Origin: a virus
Length of the DNA: 21,351 nucleotides
Virus record (IMG/VR): IMGVR_UViG_3300034103_001630
Coordinates: 1 to 21,351 of that record
Direction: 5' to 3' (one strand)
This document shows positions 13,374 through 20,135 of this stretch, in pieces. The notes under the pieces were generated by a model. The model saw nothing but the letters and a program-made list of their open reading frames with translations. It did no database searches and had not been told where the DNA came from. The translations under genes were made by a program, and so were the position numbers. Numbering within the stretch: the stretch's first letter is position 1; each line of letters begins with the position of its first letter.

Positions 13374-14144
13374 TTAGAGTGCTCCCATAAGAAGGAGTGT
13401 TAATTCATCTATGATACTTCCTGGTGCATTTGTTCCAGATAATACTATATCTCCAGAAACTGTTAGGCTTGTTAGTGTACCAGTTGAAGTAATAGATGAA
13501 AGGTTTCCTGTTGTTATTACTGTACCGTCAACATTTGGCAAAGTAATTGTTCTATCTGCTGTAGGATCAACTACTGTAAGAGTAGTTTCATTAGCATCTG
13601 CAGTAGAACCTTCAAAAACAATACTTGAATCATTTAGTGTTAAACCTGTTACAGTTGGTGTTGTAATAACAGGACTTGTTAAAGTTTTATTAGTCATTGT
13701 GAGAGTATTACTTGTTGTTGCTACTACTGTTGTATCAACAGAAAGAGTAACTGTTCCTGATGTACCGCCGCCTGAAAGACCAGTTCCAGCAGTTACACCA
13801 TTAATGTCTCCATCATTTGCAACCCAAGCGGTACCATTATAAAATTGAATTTGATTAAGTGGTGATCCACCAGCATCTTGTCTTACAAAAACAAGAGTAC
13901 CTGCAACTGGTGCTGTCAAAGCAGCATCACGGGCAGCAGGGTTTAGAAAATTATTAAAACCATCTCTTAAAATAACAGCAGCATCTGTAGTTACTGTATT
14001 TAAAAATGTTTGTGCGCCAGCCCATTCGTATCCTGCGGCGGTATCAATCTTGGCACCAACGGCATACCAAACACCATCAGTAGAAGTTGCTCCAGCCTGG
14101 AACATGTAGGTTGGTTTGCCGCTATTATCAAAGGTAATTGCCAT
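13374..14144 (-). CDS. Tail fibre protein of cassette C
   Basis: The 256-residue protein begins MAITFDNSGKPTYMFQAG and has a short beta module near residues 75-112 (GTLVFVRQDAGGSPLNQIQFYNGTAWV). A common fibre turn follows (GDINGVTAGTGLSGGGTSGTVTL), then MTNKTLTSP and a SSIVFEGSTADANETTLTV unit near residue 176. That unit is nearly identical in protein to units in the 7122-9419 fibre. The ATG at 14144 has no ribosome site. A TGCTATAAT box ends 7 bases before it, so a leaderless mRNA is predicted. It opens the cassette that ends with the adhesin and two accessory genes. It is a fibre shaft or adhesin carrier by similarity. Confidence 0.75.
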   Translation of the reverse strand: MAITFDNSGKPTYMFQAGATSTDGVWYAVGAKIDTAAGYEWAGAQTFLNTVTTDAAVILRDGFNNFLNPAARDAALTAPVAGTLVFVRQDAGGSPLNQIQFYNGTAWVANDGDINGVTAGTGLSGGGTSGTVTLSVDTTVVATTSNTLTMTNKTLTSPVITTPTVTGLTLNDSSIVFEGSTADANETTLTVVDPTADRTITLPNVDGTVITTGNLSSITSTGTLTSLTVSGDIVLSGTNAPGSIIDELTLLLMGAL

Positions 14145-14151
14145 AGTTTAA

Positions 14152-14160
14152 ATTATAGCA
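14152..14160 (-). promoter_or_regulatory. Extended -10 promoter TGCTATAAT, predicted leaderless start
   Basis: TGCTATAAT on the minus strand ends 7 bases before the ATG at 14144 (spacer TTAAACT). This is the same geometry as the promoter at 9881-9889, and there is no Shine-Dalgarno site, so translation from a leaderless mRNA is expected. Confidence 0.55.
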
Positions 14161-14186
14161 GTTATTTCTGCTATCTCCTCATAGAA

Positions 14187-14195
14187 ATTATACCA
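14187..14195 (-). promoter_or_regulatory. Second, upstream -10 promoter TGGTATAAT
   Basis: A TGGTATAAT box on the minus strand lies 35 bases upstream of the one at 14152-14160, in the same short gap. It would give a longer transcript for the same fibre gene, with a leader that holds a GAGGAGA motif but no gene at a usable distance. This is the only clear tandem pair in the window. Confidence 0.4.
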
Positions 14196-14200
14196 CAAGA

Positions 14201-14950
14201 CTACTTATATTCTTTTAGTTGCCTATACTGTGTTTTATAGGAATCAAAGAATTTGGTACGTAGTTTGTCAGTTATTTTGACCTGTTCGTTAAAATCTTCT
14301 ATAGTGCCCATTTCCATTTGCCAAGCATCTCTCTTGAATGGAATGACCTGAGCCATCGGGGTACCTGCAGGAATTAACCCCTCAAACTTATCTGCCTCAT
14401 TTAATACAAATGGAAAATTAACGGCAGCCTTATATTTATCTGTATCTACAACACCAGGAAGTATGGTGAATACAGATTCTCTATGTAATGGTTGTACAAA
14501 TAGTGTTGAATACCCTGGAGGAGTTGCAATTGCCCAGGGATTAATCCATTTTGGATAAGAAAATGTATGAGCACCTCTGCTAGGGTGGTCTGGAGCCTGC
14601 TCTACTGGGTGAAACTGAATTGGACCAAGTGTAGGCCATTCGTAAAATGGTTGTGTTGGAAATTCTGACATATCTGTATTTTCATCTAGAATAGTTCCTT
14701 CTGGAACTTGTGGTACTTGCTTTACCCATACATCTACATAGGTAGTTAAAATATATCCACCTGTTATTGCATCAAAGATGGGCATACAGCGTTTTGCTGT
14801 TGCGCTTGTTCCTCCTTGACCAGTTGGTTTTTTCTCACCACTAATATAAGATTCTAGATTTTTATACCAATCAGGAATAATTTTATCTGCTGGTTTTGGA
14901 CGGTATTCTTCAGGAACGCCTATTGTATCTGTAAATTTAATAACTGTCAT
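14201..14950 (-). CDS. Conserved phage protein of unknown function
   Basis: The 249-residue protein belongs to a family I recall from many aquatic phage genomes without assigned function; a DUF6065-type relationship is possible but unsure. Its features are an N-terminal EEYRPKPADKIIPDWYKNLE, a TAKRCMPIFDAITGGYILTT segment, and H-rich and P-rich middle motifs (FHPVEQAPDHPSRG). The conserved core reads INPWAIATPPGYSTLFVQPLHR, then GVVDTDKYKAAVNFPFVL and IPAGTPMAQVIPFKR. It is a soluble, mixed alpha/beta protein with no transmembrane or signal segment. It is not fibre-like in composition. It stands alone between two adhesin cassettes, with GGGGGAA before its ATG. It may modify or assemble virion parts, or act in the host; no claim can be made. 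Confidence 0.7.
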   Translation of the reverse strand: MTVIKFTDTIGVPEEYRPKPADKIIPDWYKNLESYISGEKKPTGQGGTSATAKRCMPIFDAITGGYILTTYVDVWVKQVPQVPEGTILDENTDMSEFPTQPFYEWPTLGPIQFHPVEQAPDHPSRGAHTFSYPKWINPWAIATPPGYSTLFVQPLHRESVFTILPGVVDTDKYKAAVNFPFVLNEADKFEGLIPAGTPMAQVIPFKRDAWQMEMGTIEDFNEQVKITDKLRTKFFDSYKTQYRQLKEYK

Positions 14951-14997
14951 TTTAATTCCCCCGAATTAGTAATCTCTCCTGCTTAAAAGTATACACT

Positions 14998-15005
14998 ATT
15001 ATACC
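14998..15005 (-). promoter_or_regulatory. Possible -10 promoter (GGTATAAT) before the unknown-function gene
   Basis: GGTATAAT on the minus strand resembles the recurrent boxes but has CGG in place of TGN. A TATACT hexamer lies 8 bases downstream of it as an alternative. The leader would be about 40 nt. Confidence 0.35.
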
Positions 15006-15031
15006 GATTTATCCAAAATCAAATACGTTCT

Positions 15032-15057
15032 TAATGCATTATTTTATAAATGCATTA
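15032..15057. repeat. Inverted repeat of AATGCATT in AT-rich gap
   Basis: Two copies of the self-complementary octamer AATGCATT (15033-15040 and 15049-15056) flank ATTTTATA and can form a 9-bp stem. It lies 20 bases past the stop of the adhesin gene. No U-run follows on the minus strand, so it is a weak terminator candidate or a protein site. Confidence 0.4.
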
Positions 15058-15076
15058 TATTTTATCAATAAATTAA

Positions 15077-16486
15077 TTATCCAGTTTTTCTATAAAGAAT
15101 AATTTGTCCAGCAGCACCTACGCCGCCGCCGCCGCCAGGATTTGATGCTCCTCCGCCGCCGCCGCCGCCGCCGCCTGCTCCTGGAGCATTTCCAGCAGCA
15201 CCTGGAGAACCAGTTGGATTTCCGCCCTGTCCTCCAGCGCCTCCGCTTGTTGTTCCACCAGCACCGCCTGCTCCAAAAGAGTTATAGAAGTTTTGAAAAG
15301 CGCCATTTCCTCCACCGCCACCCGCTCCTCCACGTGTATTCATTGATACTGTTCCAAGAACGGCTAGGTTCATTGAAAGATTTGCTGCATTTCCTCCTGC
15401 GTTGCCATTAACAATTGTTCCAAATTGTTGTCCAGGTCCTCCGTTTCCTCCAGAGGGACCAGTAGAGGCACTGCCGCCTACGGCATTTCCGCTTGCGGTT
15501 CCACCCTCCCTACCACTTGTAGAACCTCCGCCTGACCCACCTCTACCACCAATTACTGTAGCAATTGCAGTTCCTGCAACGGATAGTGAAGATGTTCCAC
15601 CAAAATTTGTATTATTACCAGCAAAAGTATTTCCGCCTGCACCAACTACAAGTGCAACGACTTGTCCAGGAGATACTGGATGCTCACTAAATGTAAAGGC
15701 ACCTCCTCCACCGCCGCCACCTGCTCCTGCTCCAGAACCATACGGACCAGCGCCACCTGATGCAATTCCACCACCACCGCCACCTGAAATAACAAATGCT
15801 GCAATTGCTGTTGTTTCTGCAGGTATTGTGTAATTGCTAGTTGTATTATATGTACCAACTAATGTATAAGCAGGTAGAACTGGGGTTACAGAATTAGATC
15901 CAGCAGATGCTGTTGAAGTTCCATTAGCGTTGGTTGCTGTAACTGTAAATGTATAAGCAGTACCATTGCTTAATCCTGATACTGTAATTGGGCTTGATCC
16001 TGTTCCTGTAAATGATCCAGGAGATGAGGTTGCTGTAAATGTAGAAATTGCCTTACCGCCTGTAGCACCTGCTGTATAAGTAACAGTAGCGGAAGCATTT
16101 CCACGAGTTGCAGTTCCAATAGTAGGGGCTTGTGGAACAGTTGTTGCTGTAATGCTTGAAGAAGCAGAACTTGCATCAGATGTTCCAACTGCATTAGTAG
16201 CAGTAACAGTAAAAGTATAAGAAGTATTTGACTGCAACCCTGTAACTTGTACAGAAGTAGAAGATGTTGTTGCTGTAAATGATCCTGGAGAAGATGTTAC
16301 AGTATATGAAGTAATTGGTGCACCATTTGAAGAAGGTGCTGACCAAGTTACATCTGCTGCACCATTATTAAATGCACGACCTGTTCCTACATCGGTAGCA
16401 GAAACTGATGTTGGTACAGATGGCTTTCCAGCACCCTGAAAACCTAAACCTCTTACACCAACTTGTCTACCACCAATAATAGGCAT
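15077..16486 (-). CDS. FN3-FN3-polyglycine adhesin of cassette B
   Basis: The 469-residue protein has two fibronectin type III domains. The first covers residues of about 22-116 (GAADVTWSAPSSNGAPITSY, then YTFTVTATNAVGTS) and the second about 118-204 (AISTFTATSSPGS, YTFTVTATNANGTS). Residues 205-469 form a glycine-rich domain. It opens with YTIPAETTAIAAFVISGGG, has sheet segments (FTFSEHPVSPGQVVALVVGAGG) and ends GAAGQIILYRKTG. FN3 domains often space phage adhesins, and glycine-rich ends may bind the receptor. The ATG at 16486 has AAGGAG overlapping the end of the upstream fibre gene (TTTGCATAAGGAG). It is a clear paralogue of 17573-18928. Long GGC codon runs lie near the 3' end. Confidence 0.85.
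   Translation of the reverse strand: MPIIGGRQVGVRGLGFQGAGKPSVPTSVSATDVGTGRAFNNGAADVTWSAPSSNGAPITSYTVTSSPGSFTATTSSTSVQVTGLQSNTSYTFTVTATNAVGTSDASSASSSITATTVPQAPTIGTATRGNASATVTYTAGATGGKAISTFTATSSPGSFTGTGSSPITVSGLSNGTAYTFTVTATNANGTSTASAGSNSVTPVLPAYTLVGTYNTTSNYTIPAETTAIAAFVISGGGGGGIASGGAGPYGSGAGAGGGGGGGAFTFSEHPVSPGQVVALVVGAGGNTFAGNNTNFGGTSSLSVAGTAIATVIGGRGGSGGGSTSGREGGTASGNAVGGSASTGPSGGNGGPGQQFGTIVNGNAGGNAANLSMNLAVLGTVSMNTRGGAGGGGGNGAFQNFYNSFGAGGAGGTTSGGAGGQGGNPTGSPGAAGNAPGAGGGGGGGGGASNPGGGGGVGAAGQIILYRKTG
15153..15175. repeat. (CCG)n trinucleotide run in adhesin gene
   Basis: A 23-base CCG/GGC run, with another of 16 bases at 15121-15136, encodes glycine tracts close to the end of the adhesin. 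Slippage would keep the frame. These are the most GC-rich points in an otherwise AT-rich window. Confidence 0.7.
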
Positions 16487-16496
16487 TTAAAACTCC

Positions 16497-17222
16497 TTAT
16501 GCAAATCTTGTTTGTGATCCAAAGGCTGTAAAAGTAGCCGAACCTGTCTTTACAATTGTAAATGAATAAATATCAATACTATTTGCATTACCAGCAGCAG
16601 GTGCTACACCATTTTGCCATTTTGGAGTAACTGCGTTTCCATCAATCTGAAATGCTGTTTGATAAAATGCAGGAGAACCTTGTGTTGCAAACATTACTAC
16701 TGTAATTGAATCATTAGTTGTTAAAATTGAATCTAGAGATGTTGATGAACTACCACGAACATTTAATGTCCAGTTACCAGTAGCAGATGCTGTTGAATAA
16801 TATACCCCAGCAGTTAGCACGTCTAGGTTTACCGTTCCTGTTGCAGCAGTTGCTGTAACTGTGAATCGCTCTTCTGGAGATAACATAACGTTACCTGATA
16901 ACAATTTATTTGTTAGTGTTTGAGCAGTACTTAAGTCTACAGTTGTTGCAGTATCAATTGCAATTGTAGGAATTGGACCAGTACCGTTAGTTACTGTGAT
17001 TCCTGTTCCTGAACTCACGGCGGTAATATCACCAGACTCAGTTGCATTAATCCAATTTGTACCATTATAAACTAATGCCTGATTTGTAGTAGGGGATGTA
17101 ATAACAACATCACTTAATGCGTCCAGAGTTGTTGTTGCAATACCCTGCAATGGGAACCAGGTGTCAGTGTCTAGGTCGTAGACAAACCCTGGTTTTGGAT
17201 CAGTAGTGTTAATAGTAGCCAT
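16497..17222 (-). CDS. Tail fibre protein of cassette B
   Basis: The 241-residue protein starts at ATG 17222 with a GAGGAGA ribosome site. The N-terminus (TTDPKPGFVYDLDTDTWFPLQG) and following ALSDVVITSPTTNQALVYNGTNW are typical of cyanophage-like fibres. GDITAVSSGTGITVTNGTG and LSTAQTLTNKLLSG follow. The C-terminal 125 residues (VTATAATGTVNLDVLTAGVYY, GNWTLNVRGSSSTSLDS, WQNGVAPAAGNANSIDIYSF) match the end of the 18941-20107 fibre position by position. Both genes end in 'FA' followed by TAAGG and an FN3-polyglycine adhesin, so the two are duplicated cassettes. It probably forms the fibre to which the downstream adhesin binds. Confidence 0.8.
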   Translation of the reverse strand: MATINTTDPKPGFVYDLDTDTWFPLQGIATTTLDALSDVVITSPTTNQALVYNGTNWINATESGDITAVSSGTGITVTNGTGPIPTIAIDTATTVDLSTAQTLTNKLLSGNVMLSPEERFTVTATAATGTVNLDVLTAGVYYSTASATGNWTLNVRGSSSTSLDSILTTNDSITVVMFATQGSPAFYQTAFQIDGNAVTPKWQNGVAPAAGNANSIDIYSFTIVKTGSATFTAFGSQTRFA

Positions 17223-17240
17223 TTGAATCTCCTCTGGTTT

Positions 17241-17249
17241 ATTATATCA
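17241..17249 (-). promoter_or_regulatory. Extended -10 promoter TGATATAAT before cassette B
   Basis: TGATATAAT on the minus strand sits between the accessory gene stop at 17254 and the fibre start at 17222. Transcription from about 17234 would leave a short leader with the AGAGGAGA ribosome site. Confidence 0.55.
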
Positions 17250-17253
17250 GATA

Positions 17254-17583
17254 TTACTCTGATGCCTGGATTTCTTCCCAGTTTAAAACATCTTCGTTCC
17301 ATTTATAGTGTTTAGGGTTTTCTGGGTCAAAATCAGGGTATGAAACTGGTGCTTCCCAAACTTTAAGATCTTCATTTTTAATCCAAGATAGGAATGGTTG
17401 CGGTGGGAAAAAGGTAAAACCATCATATGTGCTTCCAACAACAACTAATTCATCAAGTTCTACAATGCTATCTGCTGAGTATTCGTTTTTAAAAAAATCA
17501 ACAAGTTCTTGTGGTGGATTATCAAAAACAATAATATTTGATACAATATTGTTTTTTATAACTGCATATTCCTTATTTGACAT
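17254..17583 (-). CDS. Fibre-accessory protein (NN-x-V-x-N type)
   Basis: The ATG at 17583 (MSNKEYAVIKNN) is preferred; a TTG two codons upstream is also open. The 109-residue protein overlaps the end of the adhesin gene by 11 bases, so translation is coupled. It opens with YAVIKNNIVSNIIVFDNPP and has a middle VVVGSTYDGFTFFPPQPFLSW. It ends in the family's module of aromatic and Pro residues (WIKNEDLKVWEAPVSYPDFD, then YKWNEDVLNWEEI). Similar proteins are common beside tail fibres of aquatic phages, where an assembly or capping role is presumed but not shown. Its shorter relative lies at 11763-11978. Confidence 0.7.
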   Translation of the reverse strand: MSNKEYAVIKNNIVSNIIVFDNPPQELVDFFKNEYSADSIVELDELVVVGSTYDGFTFFPPQPFLSWIKNEDLKVWEAPVSYPDFDPENPKHYKWNEDVLNWEEIQASE

Positions 17584-18928
17584 ATACAACTACCCTTCCG
17601 CTTCCTCCAGCACCCTGTGTTCCGCCTACTCCGTTTACGTTTGATGAATTTCTTTGATCATAATATCCTGCTTGACCGCCACCTCCACCGCCACCGCCAC
17701 CAGTACCACTGCTTCCAGAACTGGCAGCGTTTCCATTTGCTGGAGGGTTTATATTTGCTCCACCGTTTCCACCAGCACCTCCACCAGCAGATCCTCCAGA
17801 ACCTCCGCTCTGTCCATTGCTATTCTGAAAAAATCCAGAATTGGTTCTGCTTCCGTAGGCACCAGATCCACCACCACCGCCGCCACCACCAGACTGTATG
17901 GTTGTTAGTCCTGTAGCATTTAAAGTAAGATTTCCCCCAGATAGACCGCCTCTAGGTGCAAATACATCTCCACCTGCTCCTCCTTGCGCTGTTACTCCGC
18001 CAGCAACATTTGTTGAGCCATTAGATAGAGTAGAGTAGTTGTTGCTGCCTCCATTTGCTGTAGCATAACTACCAAAAGAGGAAGATCCATTTTGTCCACC
18101 AACACTAACCGAAACAGTTGCTCCTGGGCTTAGACTTAAATCTTGAAATGCTGCTCCACCTCCACCAGAAGATCCTCTTCTCCAAGAATTTCCAGCCGCT
18201 CCGCCGCCACCTCCGCCAATCACATATGCAGCAACTTTGCTCTTACCAGCAGGCATTGTAAATGTACCAGAAGAATTAAATGTTGTAGATAGAGTATATG
18301 GAAGTGCTGTCGTTACAGAGTTAGATGCAGCAGAAGCAGTAGATGTTCCGTTAGCATTAGTTGCTGTAACGGTATAAGTTCTTGATCCATCTGATGTTTC
18401 TGTAACTGTAACTGAACCTGATGAACTTCCTGTTGCACCACTTGTTGATGTTGCTGTAAATGTAGATACTGCTTTACCACCAGTTGCACCTGCTGTAAAT
18501 CCAACAGAAACTGTTCCTGTAGTACCACTTGCAGTTCCAATTGTAGGTGCTTGTGGAACGGTAGTTGCAGTGGCACTTGATACAGTAGATGCATCTGAAG
18601 TTCCAGCAGCATTTATAGCAGAAACCCTATAATAATAAATTTGTGCACTTGTTAAAGATGTATCAGAATATGTTGTTGCCCCTGATGCTGTATTTGCTAC
18701 TAAAGTAGAGTATGAAGATCCATCAGTAGATCTTTCAATAAAATACCCTGAAATTGTTGCACCGTTATTTCCAGGTGCCGTCCAAGATAAATCGATTCGT
18801 CCATTATTAAATGCTCTTGATGTTCCAAAATCTGTAGCAGTTAATCCTGTTACTTGATTTGGTTTTGCAGCACCAGCGTAGCCAAAGGCTCTATTTGATC
18901 CTGCTCCACGAGTTCCTAGAAATGGCAC
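17573..18928 (-). CDS. FN3-FN3-polyglycine adhesin of cassette A
   Basis: The 451-residue protein starts at GTG (18928), seven bases after a GGGGG ribosome site that begins at the stop of the fibre gene (GCATAAGGGGG). FN3 domain 1 covers residues of about 24-125 (GRIDLSWTAPGNNGATISGY, then YYYRVSAINAAGTS). FN3 domain 2 covers 126-208 (AVSTFTATSTSG, YTVTATNANGTS). Residues 209-451 are the glycine-rich domain (GTFTMPAGKSKVAAYVIGGG, QDLSLSPGATVSVSVGG, and end GGSGRVVVYVK). It matches the cassette B adhesin through both FN3 domains and the domain order, but its glycine tail differs in length and in spacer residues. It probably forms an alternative receptor-binding tip. Confidence 0.85.
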   Translation of the reverse strand: MPFLGTRGAGSNRAFGYAGAAKPNQVTGLTATDFGTSRAFNNGRIDLSWTAPGNNGATISGYFIERSTDGSSYSTLVANTASGATTYSDTSLTSAQIYYYRVSAINAAGTSDASTVSSATATTVPQAPTIGTASGTTGTVSVGFTAGATGGKAVSTFTATSTSGATGSSSGSVTVTETSDGSRTYTVTATNANGTSTASAASNSVTTALPYTLSTTFNSSGTFTMPAGKSKVAAYVIGGGGGGAAGNSWRRGSSGGGGAAFQDLSLSPGATVSVSVGGQNGSSSFGSYATANGGSNNYSTLSNGSTNVAGGVTAQGGAGGDVFAPRGGLSGGNLTLNATGLTTIQSGGGGGGGGSGAYGSRTNSGFFQNSNGQSGGSGGSAGGGAGGNGGANINPPANGNAASSGSSGTGGGGGGGGGQAGYYDQRNSSNVNGVGGTQGAGGSGRVVVYVK

Positions 18929-18940
18929 CCTCTATCCCCC

Positions 18941-20107
18941 TTATGCAAACTTGGTTTGAGATGCTAATGCTGTATATGTTGCGCTTCCAGTTTTAATAAG
19001 TGTAACTGAATAAATATCAATACTGTTGATATTTCCAGCAGCAGGTACTGCACCGTTTTGCCACTCTACTGTGACTCCAGATGTTGTTCCATCAACTTGA
19101 AGTTCTGTCTGATAATATGCTGTACCACCATTTGTTACAAGAAATGCAACAGTAAGTGATTTTCCAGTACCCATAACTGAGTTGAGTGTGGTAGATCCAT
19201 CTCCACGCAAATTAAGTGTCCAGTTTCCTGTAGCATTTGATGTGTAGTATGTAACTGCTCCATTTGTTAAAACATCATAGTTTACTGTACCAGTTGCTGC
19301 TGTTGCAGATACCGTCACATTTTCCATCATCTGCCAGATTGAAGCAGTTCCAGTAATAACTGGTGCTGTTAGGTTTGCAGATGTTAAAGTCTTATTTGTA
19401 AGTGTCTCGGTACCTGCAACTGTTGCAAAGTCTGCATCTGTTACTGCGCTGTTGAATTGTGCAATTGTTCCTGTTACTGTATTTGAACCAAGTGCAACTG
19501 ACTTGTTTGTTAATGTTTGTGTGCTCGCTGCTGAATCAACCCAAGCAAGTCCTGAAGTTGTTGAAGAGTTAACATTAAGAACAAACCCATTTGTAGAAGC
19601 AGCAGATAAAATAGTTACTGCATCATTTGCACTTCCTGCAATTAAATCACCTTTTGCTGCAATAGCAGCAGTTGGAATATATGGATTTGCTGCAATCTCT
19701 GTTGCATCTCTGTCTACCCAGATAACTCCAGATGTAAGAGATGTTGTTGGAGCAGAGTTTGTAAATACTGAGGTTGCAGATGTTGGTTGTCCACCTACTG
19801 TGCCATTTGAATCTACCCAGATAAATCCATCTGGAATCTCTGGTGGTGTAAAGTCTGCTGGTGCTGGCTCTGTGTTATCTACCTCTCCACCAGATGATGG
19901 ACGGTTCTCAAGAGCAGTAATGTCTGTTTGAATATCATAAATGGTCTTTGCCATAGAAGGGCTTACAAGTGATGCTGGTGATGTATTAGCAGGGTCATAA
20001 GTATATGAACCATAGTGGTATGCACGTAGTGCTGCTTGGATATCTGCTGAATCAGTATATCCTGGAATTGCTGTTGGTATTAACGTACCAATTGACTCTG
20101 TTGCCAT
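18941..20107 (-). CDS. Tail fibre protein of cassette A
   Basis: The 388-residue protein starts at ATG 20107 with AGAGGTGA eight bases upstream. The N-terminus (IPTAIPGYTDSADIQAALRA, then YHYGS) resembles that of tail proteins I recall from actinobacterial phages. Two modules with IPDGFIWVDSNG and SGVIWVDRDATE repeat a 'WVDS' motif; a third, SGLAWVDSAAS, comes later. LTNKSVAL and LTNKTLTSANL follow, with the FNSAVTDADFATVAGTETL segment that is also in the 7122-9419 fibre. The last 125 residues (VSATAATGTVNYDVLTNGAV, GNWTLNLRGDGSTTLNS, WQNGAVPAAGNINSIDIYS) match the cassette B fibre. It is a likely shaft protein carrying the downstream adhesin. Confidence 0.8.
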   Translation of the reverse strand: MATESIGTLIPTAIPGYTDSADIQAALRAYHYGSYTYDPANTSPASLVSPSMAKTIYDIQTDITALENRPSSGGEVDNTEPAPADFTPPEIPDGFIWVDSNGTVGGQPTSATSVFTNSAPTTSLTSGVIWVDRDATEIAANPYIPTAAIAAKGDLIAGSANDAVTILSAASTNGFVLNVNSSTTSGLAWVDSAASTQTLTNKSVALGSNTVTGTIAQFNSAVTDADFATVAGTETLTNKTLTSANLTAPVITGTASIWQMMENVTVSATAATGTVNYDVLTNGAVTYYTSNATGNWTLNLRGDGSTTLNSVMGTGKSLTVAFLVTNGGTAYYQTELQVDGTTSGVTVEWQNGAVPAAGNINSIDIYSVTLIKTGSATYTALASQTKFA

Positions 20108-20124
20108 TAGATCACCTCTTGAAA

Positions 20125-20133
20125 ATTATACCA
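20125..20133 (-). promoter_or_regulatory. Extended -10 promoter TGGTATAAT before cassette A
   Basis: TGGTATAAT on the minus strand lies in the 28-base gap between the collagen-stub gene and the cassette A fibre. The transcript would start near 20118, just before the AGAGGTGA ribosome site. Confidence 0.55.
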
Positions 20134-20135
20134 TA

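Noticed and set aside
15032-15057. Rho-independent terminator after the cassette B adhesin
   Set aside because: The stem is made only of AT-rich octamers and no U-run follows on the minus strand.
12420-15175. CRISPR or other repeat array in the CCG-rich zones
   Set aside because: The repeats are trinucleotide runs within coding frames for glycine, with no spacer pattern.
15402-15833. Proline-rich open frames on the plus strand at 15402-15833 and 12705-12932
   Set aside because: They are mirror images of glycine codon runs in the adhesin genes; no start signals support them.
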